Below, piece after piece: positions 36,725-45,601 of a DNA stretch of 60,430 nt. Positions within the stretch are counted from its first letter, which is position 1, and each line of letters starts with the position of its first letter. The notes below the pieces were generated by a model, which worked only from the letters and a program-made list of their open reading frames with translations, made no database searches and was not told where the DNA came from. Source of the DNA: Pseudomonadales bacterium (lineage in GTDB: Bacteria > Pseudomonadota > Gammaproteobacteria > Pseudomonadales > Pseudohongiellaceae); contig JAJDSZ010000098.1 in NCBI GenBank assembly GCA_022827425.1, positions 1 to 60,430 of the forward strand, written 5' to 3'. A program made the position numbers and the translations under genes.

Positions 36725-37741
36725 ATGAAATCGAAACTCGAATACATCTGGCTGGACGGCTACATGCCGACCCAGAACCTGCGCAGCAAGACAATGATCA
36801 GGGAAGACTTCGACGGGACGCTGGAAAGCTGCCCACAGTGGTCATTCGACGGCAGCTCGACACTGCAGGCCAGCGGCGATGATTCGGATTGCCTGCTGCA
36901 ACCGGTCGCGATTTACGAAGACCCGGACCGGGCCAATGGCTTTCTCGTCATGTGCGAAGTGCTCAACGCCGACGAAAGCTCACACCGCTCCAACGGCCGC
37001 TCCACCATCGACGATGACGACGACGATTTCTGGTTCGGCTTCGAACAGGAATACTTTCTGTGGGACCCGTCCACCAATGCCCCACTCGGCTTCCCCGCCG
37101 GCGGCTATCCCGGACCCCAGGGCCTGTACTACTGCTCCGTGGGCGCATTGAACTGCCACGGCCGGGAAATCGTCGACGAGCATCTTGACCTGTCCCTGGC
37201 GGCCGGCATCAATGTGGAGGGCATCAATGCCGAGGTCGCCGCCGGGCAATGGGAGTTCCAGGTCTTCTCCAAGGGCGCCAAGCGCGCCGGCGACGAAACC
37301 TGGATTTGCCGCTATCTGCTGGAGCGCACCGCCGAGCGGCACGGCGTTTCCATCAACTGGGAACCCAAGCCACTGGGCAAGGAACTCGACTGGAACGGCT
37401 CCGGCATGCACGCCAACTTTTCCAACAGCGTCATGCGCGACGCCGGCGACGAGGAGATTTTCACCAAAATCTGCGACAGCTTTGGCCGCAATATCGACCG
37501 GCACATCTCGGTGTACGGCGCCGGCAACGATCAACGCCTGACGGGGCTTCACGAAACCCAGGCCATCGACGTGTTCTCCTACGGCATTTCCGACCGGGGC
37601 GCATCGATCCGGATTCCCGTGGCCACGGTCCAGGCCGGCTGGAAGGGGCGGCTGGAAGACCGCCGCACCGCGTCCAATGCCGACCCGTACAAGGTTGCCG
37701 CGGCGATCATCCGGTCCACCAAGGAAGCGCTGGCGGAATAA
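36725..37741 (+). CDS. glnII: Glutamine synthetase, type II (eukaryote-like)
   Basis: 338 residues, far shorter than the roughly 470-residue GSI normally encoded beside ntrBC. GSII features are clear: KLEYIWLDGYMP at the start, PQWSFDGSSTLQASGDDSD, the metal-binding FGFEQEYFLWD, AGINVEGINAEVAAGQWEFQV, and NGSGMHANFSN. It joins ammonia to glutamate. There is no GSI-type adenylylation tyrosine loop, so control is expected to be transcriptional. AGGAGA precedes the ATG. The poly-Asp run DDDDDD before the metal-site segment is odd. The first gene of the operon with ntrB and ntrC, behind sigma-54 and NtrC sites. Confidence 0.95.
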   Translation: MKSKLEYIWLDGYMPTQNLRSKTMIREDFDGTLESCPQWSFDGSSTLQASGDDSDCLLQPVAIYEDPDRANGFLVMCEVLNADESSHRSNGRSTIDDDDDDFWFGFEQEYFLWDPSTNAPLGFPAGGYPGPQGLYYCSVGALNCHGREIVDEHLDLSLAAGINVEGINAEVAAGQWEFQVFSKGAKRAGDETWICRYLLERTAERHGVSINWEPKPLGKELDWNGSGMHANFSNSVMRDAGDEEIFTKICDSFGRNIDRHISVYGAGNDQRLTGLHETQAIDVFSYGISDRGASIRIPVATVQAGWKGRLEDRRTASNADPYKVAAAIIRSTKEALAE

Positions 37742-37748
37742 GCCCTGC

Positions 37749-37779
37749 GACAGGCCCGGCCGACATGGTCGGGCCTGTC
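37749..37779 (+). terminator. Intercistronic hairpin between glnII and ntrB
   Basis: GACAGGCCCG (37749-37758) pairs with CGGGCCTGTC (37770-37779) around an 11-base loop. No T-tract follows. It probably lowers ntrB/ntrC expression relative to glnII or protects the glnII mRNA end, by analogy with the enteric glnA-glnL gap. Confidence 0.6.
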
Positions 37780-37810
37780 CGGCTCATCGCCCTGCGCGGG
37801 ATGAGAACCT

Positions 37811-38916
37811 GTGGAGAGGCGAATCGACTACAGGCGGCTGCTCGACGGCCTGAACACGGCAGTGCTGCTGCTTGACGCGGAGTTGCGCATCCGCTTCGTC
37901 AATCCCGCCGCGGAAGACCTGCTCGCCACCAGTTCCCGCAAGGCGACCGGGCTCTTCCTCGGCGAGGTTTTCCGCAATGGCGCGGAGGACATCGAAGCCA
38001 TGAGCCAGGCCTTGGCCGAACACAACGGCTTCACCAAGCGGATGGTTTCCTGGCGCCTGCCCCAGGATAAAACCGTGGACCTGGATTACACGATCACTCC
38101 CATCGACCTCGACGGAGAGCCGCTCGCCCTGCTTGAAATGAATTCCCTGGAGCACTCCCAGCGCATCAGCCGCGACCAGATGTTCAGCACCACCCAGGCC
38201 ACCACCCGGGAACTCGTCCGCGGCCTCGCCCACGAGATCAAGAATCCGCTCGGCGGCCTGCGCGGCGCGGCCCAGTTGCTCGCCCGGGAACTGCCCGACG
38301 CGGAACTTGCCGACTACACCGGCATCATCATCGACGAGGCCGACCGCCTGCGCAATCTGGTGGACCGCCTCACCGGTTCCCGCAAGCCACTGGAAACCCG
38401 CAGCATCAATATCCACGAAGTCGTGGAACGGGTGCGCAATCTCGTGGCGGCGGAGATCGACGGGCGCGGCATCAGGCTCAAGCGCGACTACGACCCCAGC
38501 ATCCCGAACCTCCACGCCGACCCGGAACAGCTCATCCAGGCGACCCTGAATATCGTCCGCAACGCCATGCAATCGCTTTCCAGCCCGGCGGTGAAACACG
38601 ATCTCGGCGCCATCACCCTGCGCACGCGCACGGTGCGCAAGGTCACTTTCGGCCCCCGTTCGCGCCACCCGGCCATTTCCGTGGAAATCATCGACAACGG
38701 CCCGGGCATTCCCGAACATTTGCGCGAGTCGATTTTCTTTCCCATGGTGACCGGTCGCCCGGAAGGCACCGGGCTCGGCCTGCCCATCGCCCACGCCATC
38801 GTCAGCGAACACCGGGGGCTGCTCGAATGTGAAAGCGAATCCGGGTATACCTGTTTCCGCCTGTTGCTGCCCTACCAGCGCGGCGCCGGCAACCCGGCGG
38901 CGCCGGAGCCCGGCCC

Positions 38917-38920
<4 letters not shown>
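37811..38920 (+). CDS. glnL: Nitrogen regulation sensor kinase NtrB
   Basis: 369 residues from a GTG. A cytoplasmic PAS domain (GLNTAVLLLDAELRIRFVNPAAEDLL) precedes the HisKA domain with phosphoacceptor His141 (GLAHEIKNPLGG) and the ATPase domain with N box (LNIVRNAMQSL), G1 (DNGPGIP) and GTGLGLPIAHAI. No membrane helices, as expected. In enterics PII controls its kinase/phosphatase balance. It overlaps ntrC by four bases (ATGA). Confidence 0.95.
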
Positions 38921-40309
<1,389 letters not shown>

Positions 40310-40326
<17 letters not shown>

Positions 40327-40867
40327 GCGGCCTTTGCCCGGCCTGCTGTTCCGCCTGCCTTCGCTTCTGCTCCGCATAGACCGCGTCAAAATTGATGGGC
40401 GCCAGCATGAGCGGAGGAAAGCTGCCCTTGGTGACGATGGAATCGATGGATTCGCGGGCGTAGGGAAAGAGGATGTTGGGGCACACCGTGGACAACACCT
40501 GCTCAAGCTGCTGGGCTTCCATGTTGGCGCAGGCGAACACGCCGGCCTGCTGGACTTCCACCAGAAACGCGGTGTTGTCCTCGAGCTTGGCGTCCACGGT
40601 CAGGGTGAGTACGACTTCGTAGGTGTTTTCCTGGAATTTCTCGGAGCGGCTCTTGACTTCAAAATTGATCTTGGGGCTCCACTGTCCGGTGAACACGCCG
40701 GGGCTGCGCGGCGACTCGAAGGAGAAGTCCTTGAGATAGATGCGCTGCAAGGCGAACTGCGGGGCGTTCGGGTCCCCCTGGGCTTGTGGCTGTCCGGTCG
40801 GTTCCGGGGCGGCGCCAGCGCCATCCTGGTTCTGCCCGCTTTGCCCGTTTGTTTCGTTCTCAGCCAT
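40310..40867 (-). CDS. secB: Protein-export chaperone SecB
   Basis: 185 residues from the ATG at 40867, preceded by GGGAG. SecB keeps precursors unfolded and hands them to SecA. The core (QFALQRIYLKDFSFESPRSP... LTVDAKLEDNTAFLVEVQQAG... CPNILFPYARESIDSIVTKGSFPPLMLAPINFD) is well conserved. The N-terminus carries an extra disordered stretch of about 30 residues rich in Gln, Gly, Asn and Pro, longer than in E. coli SecB (155 residues). It is followed upstream by the rhodanese gene, an order like E. coli yibN-grxC-secB but without grxC. Confidence 0.95.
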
Positions 40868-40912
40868 GATCGCTCCCAATTCGAAGGCGGCGGGTCCGGG
40901 CCCGTCCGGCCG

Positions 40913-41329
40913 TTATTTCTTGATCAACGGAAAAGACCGCGCGGTCCACTCTGAAATGCCGCCGGTCATCTTGGCGACCTTTTCGTGGCCGGCTTCTTCC
41001 ATACTCTTCACCGCCGCGCCGGATTGCTGGCCGAGCTTGCACACCACCAGCTTGGGCTTGTCCCTGTGCTTGTTCAACTCGGCCATGCGCTGCTTGAGCT
41101 TCGCCAGCGGAATGTTGACGGCCCCGGCGATATGACCCTGGTCAAACTCCTTCCTGTCCCTGATATCAACCACAATCGCGCCTTCGCGATTGATCATCGT
41201 CACCGCCTGCTGGGGGTCCACCGAAGCGGCGGCGGCGCGGGCATGATAAACGATTATCGCCAACAGCGTAACCACCCACATCCCGGCCAGAAGCAGGTGA
41301 TTGCCTATGAATTCAACGAATTGCGCCAT
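40913..41329 (-). CDS. Membrane-anchored rhodanese-like protein (YibN type)
   Basis: 138 residues from the ATG at 41329; the frame extends 57 bases upstream without a recognisable binding site. One N-terminal membrane helix (LLLAGMWVVTLLAIIVYHA) and a rhodanese domain with VVDIRDRKEFDQGHIAGAVNIP and the Cys loop VCKLGQQSG. It probably transfers sulfur or serves another role at the membrane. In E. coli YibN is found beside secB; its function there is poorly defined. It shares strand with secB 45 bases away. Confidence 0.88.
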   Translation of the reverse strand: MAQFVEFIGNHLLLAGMWVVTLLAIIVYHARAAAASVDPQQAVTMINREGAIVVDIRDRKEFDQGHIAGAVNIPLAKLKQRMAELNKHRDKPKLVVCKLGQQSGAAVKSMEEAGHEKVAKMTGGISEWTARSFPLIKK

Positions 41330-41444
41330 CAGAAAAGAGCATGCCCAAAGCGGGGCGCCCCACAGGCGCCCCGGCGAATCCGGCACGAAGTATACACGAC
41401 CCTCCCATGGCAGCGTGAAGCGTCTGGCAAACAGCCATCGGCAA

Positions 41445-41504
41445 GAGATTCTGCGACTTCGCGCAGAATGACAGGCCGGGGATGCAGAATGACAGGCCGG
41501 GGAT
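41445..41504. repeat. REP-like half element (copy D) with 21-bp tandem duplication
   Basis: A single right arm GAGATTCTGCGACTTCGCGC with AGAATGAC at 41445-41472. The bases from 41463 form a 21-bp unit (GCAGAATGACAGGCCGGGGA plus T) repeated exactly at 41484-41504. It lies between the histidine kinase stop and the rhodanese start. Confidence 0.75.
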
Positions 41505-41509
41505 TCCGC

Positions 41510-43693
41510 CTAGCGGTAATGCAGCGGAATCGTCGCCGTGATCGTCACGCCTTCCATGTCCTGCCGGTTGTCGGCGCGGATGTGGCCGTTGTGGAAATCG
41601 GTGATGAGCCGGGCGATATGCAGGCCCATGCCGAGATGGGGCTGTTTCTGCCTCTGGTGCGGCCGCACGGAAACCATCGATTCGAAGATCCGGTCCGACA
41701 TTTCTTCCGGCAGGTATGGCCCCGCATTGCTGATGCGTATCACCGCCTGATCACGCACACTGCGGCAATTGACGATGATGGGCGCCCCGGGATGGGAAAA
41801 CTCCACCGCATTGGCGATGAGCTTGTCGAGCAACTGGGCGATGTATTCGGGAACGCCCTTGACCTGCACCGGCGGGCCGCTGATGCCGATGTCCAGGGAG
41901 AATTTCGATTCCGGATAGGCCAGCCGGTAGCCTTCGACGCAGCCCCTGACCACCTCGGCGAGGTCGATCACTTCTTTTTCCGAGGTTTGCAGCATCTGTT
42001 CGAGCCGCGTGGCCTCGCTCATGTTGGTGAGAATGAGATTGAGCCGGCTGATGCCTTCCTCGGCGCGCTTGATGTAGACCCGGGATTCCCGGGGATTGTC
42101 GGTAGTGCCGAGATTCTCGATGGAGGAGCGCACCACGGTCACCGGCGTGCGCAGTTCGTGTGACAGCCGCGAGGACATGTTTTCCAGGTAGCTCGTGTAT
42201 TGGCTGAGGCGCTCGACGATATTCGAAAAACTGCGCGACAGGTCGCCGATTTCGTCGGAATTGGGCGACGGCACGATGGTGTTGCGGACCCGGCCGCTCT
42301 CGTCGATGATGCCTTCGGCCTGGTTGCGCAGGCCGCGCACGCGGTTGGAAATCCGCGAAGCGAAGAAGAACAGGCCGAGAGTCACCGCGAGCATCACCGC
42401 GATGATGGTATTGAACAATCCTTCCAAAGCCTGATTGCGGAAACTGCGCAGGCCGTTCATATTCTGGTCGACTATCACCGCGCCGATGACCTCGTCGCCG
42501 GCGAAAATCGGGTGGCTGGCTTCGAGGATCATGGTCCGGGTGTCCTCCAGCTCGCGGAAACTGGTGAAGGGCTCGCCATTGAGCGCCGCGGCGATATGAT
42601 CGCCTTCCCGGGCGACTTCGGAGTAAAGATCGTCGATGAAGTTGGTGCTTGGCTGGGTCAGGATCAGGTTGTAGAGCGGCGTGAGCACATTGTTCTGGAC
42701 GAATGCCCAGTAGCGGTTCGCCGGCGGATTGTTGATATTGGAAAGTATCAGCCCGGTGGCGCTCTGGATGTCGCCCACGGTGAGCAATACCCGGCCGGAA
42801 CGGTCAACCACCTGGATATGCGAATTGCTGCGGCCCATGCCGGCGACGATGCGGTCGATCTCCGGCGTCGGCAGTTGCAGGGAGCCGAGTTCGGCGCCCT
42901 CCAGCGACCTGTGGGTGGCGATAACCGTGGCGATGTTGCGGGTTTCCGGATCGTCCACATCGAAAATGGCGAAGCCGATCCGTTCGCCGAGCATATCCAT
43001 GGGGATCTGCAATTCGATTTCATAGCCGCCTTCGATTTCGTACCACTGGCCGCTGATGCGCTCCTCGTATACCGGCTCGCTGTAATCGGCATTGACCCGG
43101 AAAGGATACAGAAACTCGGGCTCGTGTGGCGCGATGACGATGCGGTCCACGTCGCGGCCGTCCGCCGTGAGCATGGAGATTTGCAGGAAGTCGCTGCGGA
43201 TGACGCTGAGCGACTCCCGGGAGCGGTATACGATATTGTCGTCGCTTACCTTGAAATAGGCGTAGAGCGAGCCATTGTGCTCGCCCACCATGCTGCGGAA
43301 GGACAGCGATTCGTCATTGGCGTAGATTCGCGCCGGGTTCAGGGGCGTGCGCAGATAGTCGGCCACGCTGTAATCCAGTTCGTACTGCTGGTAGGCGCCC
43401 CAGTCCACCAGCGAACCGTCGTTGAGGGAAAGCGGCGAATAGACCGGATAAATATACAGGTCGCCGGTCTGGGTGGCGCGGCCGAATGTGCCTTCGTCGA
43501 ACAATTCGGGCCGGTCATTGAGCGCCGTGGCCAGCGCCCGGGCCTCGCCGAGCACGGTCAGCTCCTGGCCGCTGCGCAGGTATTCGTCCATGGCCAGAAT
43601 GTACTGGTACACCAGCACCGGGATGAGCAGCAGCAGGCTGGAGAGGAATACCAGCCTGGAGCGGATGCTGAACAGGTTATTGAACAGCTTCAT
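41510..43693 (-). CDS. Sensor histidine kinase resembling the dedicated-sortase type
   Basis: 727 residues. One N-terminal membrane helix (RLVFLSSLLLLIPVLVYQYIL), a very large periplasmic region (about residues 30-425), a second helix (TIIAVMLAVTLGLFFFA), HAMP, HisKA with SHELRTPVTVVRSS, and an ATPase domain (DKLIANAVEFSHPGAP, HLGMGLHIARLI). The G1 box reads ISNAGPYLP rather than DNGxG, a notable deviation, so ATP binding may be altered. Length and layout match the proteobacterial dedicated-sortase kinase (PdsS, TIGR03785) as I remember it. No sortase or target gene is in the window. Its partner regulator gene is 21 bases upstream. Confidence 0.85.
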   Translation of the reverse strand: MKLFNNLFSIRSRLVFLSSLLLLIPVLVYQYILAMDEYLRSGQELTVLGEARALATALNDRPELFDEGTFGRATQTGDLYIYPVYSPLSLNDGSLVDWGAYQQYELDYSVADYLRTPLNPARIYANDESLSFRSMVGEHNGSLYAYFKVSDDNIVYRSRESLSVIRSDFLQISMLTADGRDVDRIVIAPHEPEFLYPFRVNADYSEPVYEERISGQWYEIEGGYEIELQIPMDMLGERIGFAIFDVDDPETRNIATVIATHRSLEGAELGSLQLPTPEIDRIVAGMGRSNSHIQVVDRSGRVLLTVGDIQSATGLILSNINNPPANRYWAFVQNNVLTPLYNLILTQPSTNFIDDLYSEVAREGDHIAAALNGEPFTSFRELEDTRTMILEASHPIFAGDEVIGAVIVDQNMNGLRSFRNQALEGLFNTIIAVMLAVTLGLFFFASRISNRVRGLRNQAEGIIDESGRVRNTIVPSPNSDEIGDLSRSFSNIVERLSQYTSYLENMSSRLSHELRTPVTVVRSSIENLGTTDNPRESRVYIKRAEEGISRLNLILTNMSEATRLEQMLQTSEKEVIDLAEVVRGCVEGYRLAYPESKFSLDIGISGPPVQVKGVPEYIAQLLDKLIANAVEFSHPGAPIIVNCRSVRDQAVIRISNAGPYLPEEMSDRIFESMVSVRPHQRQKQPHLGMGLHIARLITDFHNGHIRADNRQDMEGVTITATIPLHYR

Positions 43694-43714
43694 GGCGTCA
43701 GGGCAGCCGCCGGG

Positions 43715-44407
43715 TCAGGCGGAGTTCCAGCGATAGCCGATTCCGTACACGGTTTCGATGCAGTTGAAGCCGGGGTCGAAATTCGTGAACTTCTTGCGGA
43801 TTCGCTTGATGTGGGATGTGATGGTGCTGCCGTCGACGAAAATCTTCGACTCCTGCATCAGGGACTGGCGGCTTTTCACATGGCCGGGGAACTTCGCCAG
43901 CGCGTGCACCATCCAGAATTCGGTGACGGTCAGGTCCACCGCCTGTCCCGACCATTGCACCGCAAGCCGCCCGATATCGAGGGTGAGCTTGTCGCGCTGG
44001 AGCAGGTTTTCCGGCGATGCGGGCTGGTCGAGAATGTCCTGCCGCCGGAACAGCGCGGCGATGCGGGCGGTGAGATGGGGCAGGCTGATGTCCTTGGTGA
44101 GGTAATCGTCGGCGCCCATGCGCAGGCCGCTCACTGTGTCGAAATCGTTGTCCCGCGCGGTGAGGAAGATGATGGGCAGGGTGTTCGACATCGACCGCAA
44201 TTCCTGGCACAGGGTGAAGCCGCCGTCGATCTCGTCCTCAAGGCCGATATCGATGATCGCCAGATTCGGCAGCCGCACGCCAAAGGCGCCCATGGCGTCC
44301 TGGCGATTGGCGTAGGTCTGCACGTCATAGCCCTGGCGGCGCAATACATCCGCGTAGTTTTCGCGGATGGCCGCCTCGTCTTCGACTATTGCGATTCTTC
44401 TGCTCAC
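43715..44407 (-). CDS. OmpR-family response regulator, partner of the kinase
   Basis: 230 residues. Receiver domain with acidic pocket VEDE and phosphoacceptor Asp53 (AIIDIGLEDEIDGGF), Thr and Lys of the switch (FLTARD, TKDISLP), then a winged-helix DNA-binding domain (DLTVTEFWMVHALAKFPGHVKSR, TITSHIKRIRKKF, YGIGYRW). The TEFWMVHALAK form is characteristic of the dedicated-sortase regulator PdsR (TIGR03787). Gene order is regulator then kinase, co-transcribed. Target genes are unknown. Confidence 0.9.
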   Translation of the reverse strand: MSRRIAIVEDEAAIRENYADVLRRQGYDVQTYANRQDAMGAFGVRLPNLAIIDIGLEDEIDGGFTLCQELRSMSNTLPIIFLTARDNDFDTVSGLRMGADDYLTKDISLPHLTARIAALFRRQDILDQPASPENLLQRDKLTLDIGRLAVQWSGQAVDLTVTEFWMVHALAKFPGHVKSRQSLMQESKIFVDGSTITSHIKRIRKKFTNFDPGFNCIETVYGIGYRWNSA

Positions 44408-44628
44408 GGTATCCGCCTGGCGGTTCCTCAGGGGGCCATGCGCCCGGGTCGGGTCTGACTATAACGCATAGCGCCGCAGGGCCGAAAAACGATTCTGGCG
44501 CGCCGGGCCATTGCCATCATTCTGCCATATTTAATCAGCACATGGGCCGAATCCACGCCTTGCGCGGCAAGAAAGCTGCTGTTAAATGGAAGCCGTTCGA
44601 ATTGGCGCCGCCGGATTGGGAGATGCAA

Positions 44629-45288
44629 ATGAAAGACATTCGACTCGTCATCGGGGACAAGAACTATTCTTCCTGGTCGCTTTGTCCCTGGCTCCTGCTG
44701 AAGATGTTCGACATCGAGTTCGAAGAGATTCGAATCGCCCTCTATCAGGACAACACGGCGGAGAAACTCGGCCCCTATTCTCCCTCGCTCAAGGTGCCGG
44801 TGCTGCTGCACCGGGAAATCACCGTCTGGGATTCCCTGGCGATTTGCGAGTACGTCAACGAGGAACTCGTCAAGGGCGGCGCCTGGCCTTCCAATCCCCG
44901 CCGCCGGGCGAGCGCGCGCTCGGTCAGCAATGAGATCCATTCCGAATTCCCGGCGCTGAAGAAGCACTGGCCCATGAACTGCAAGGCCTCGATGAAACTT
45001 TCGCTTTCCGAGCAGCTATTCAACGAGGTGGCGCGCATCGACGCCATCTGGAGTTGCTGCCGGCACAAGTTCGGCGAAAACGGCGACTACCTCTTCGGCC
45101 GCTTCTCCATCGCCGACTGCCTGTTCGCGCCCACCGCGGTGATCTTCAACAGCTACCAGCCCGAGTTGAGCCAGCCCGCACGGGAGTATCTGGAGACCCT
45201 GCTCGACAATCCCTTCGTGCAGAAGTGGATGGCCCAGGGCCGCGGCGAAGTCGAGCGCCTGCCAGTTTCCTGGGCCCACGCCAGCTAG
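44629..45288 (+). CDS. Glutathione S-transferase family protein
   Basis: 219 residues from the ATG at 44629 (GGGAG six bases upstream). An N-terminal thioredoxin fold with the catalytic-site SSWSLCPWLLLK, the cis-Pro VPVLLHR and glutathione-contacting WDSLAICEYVNE, and a helical C-terminal domain (FGRFSIADCLFAPTAV). It resembles the YfcF-like class that starts with a GDKNYSSWSL motif. It probably conjugates or reduces small molecules with glutathione; substrate unknown. It is divergent from the two-component genes. Confidence 0.9.
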   Translation: MKDIRLVIGDKNYSSWSLCPWLLLKMFDIEFEEIRIALYQDNTAEKLGPYSPSLKVPVLLHREITVWDSLAICEYVNEELVKGGAWPSNPRRRASARSVSNEIHSEFPALKKHWPMNCKASMKLSLSEQLFNEVARIDAIWSCCRHKFGENGDYLFGRFSIADCLFAPTAVIFNSYQPELSQPAREYLETLLDNPFVQKWMAQGRGEVERLPVSWAHAS

Positions 45289-45308
45289 GAGCCTGCGGCG
45301 CAGGCTCC
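45288..45308 (+). terminator. Hairpin at the GST 3' end
   Basis: GGAGCCTGC-GGC-GCAGGCTCC forms a nine-pair stem that starts on the last base of the GST stop codon. There is no T-tract. The right half (GGCGCAGGCTCCCAGGG) also occurs exactly at the end of the 132-bp element near 54233, linking this site to that repeat family. Confidence 0.55.
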
Positions 45309-45332
45309 CAGGGTCGGCTTTGCTGGCCGTGC

Positions 45333-45600
45333 GCCTGCATTCTGGCGGATTGTGCTTGCCATCCCTGGCGCAACTCCTCGACTTCGATTCATCCCAAACT
45401 TGCCTTCCATGGCAAGTCTTGCGGCCCTCGAAAAGCTATGCTTTTCGTCGGCTGCGCCGAACGGGTGCCTGCATTCTGGCGGATTGCGCTTGCCATCCCT
45501 GGCGCAACTGCCCGACTTCGATTCATCCCAAACTTGCCTTCCATGGCAAGTCTTGCGGCCCTCGAAAAGCTGCGCTTTTCGTCGGCTGCGCCGAACGGGC
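45333..45600. repeat. 134-bp tandem repeat, two copies
   Basis: Units 45333-45466 and 45467-45600 are nearly identical (a handful of substitutions). Each has an internal palindrome CTTGCC-TTCCAT-GGCAAG and a CGAAAAGC/GCTTTTCG hairpin. They fill most of the 313-base gap between the convergent GST and ggt genes and abut the ggt stop. There is no supported gene within, though minus-strand frames are open across both units. Confidence 0.9.
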
Positions 45601-45601
45601 C

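Noticed and set aside
37749-37779. Considered as a full rho-independent terminator
   Set aside because: The stem is strong but no T-tract follows, so it is kept only as an intercistronic hairpin.
42200-44458. 752-codon plus-strand frame opposite the two-component genes
   Set aside because: Its length is due to GC-rich codon structure; the minus-strand kinase and regulator have clear motifs.
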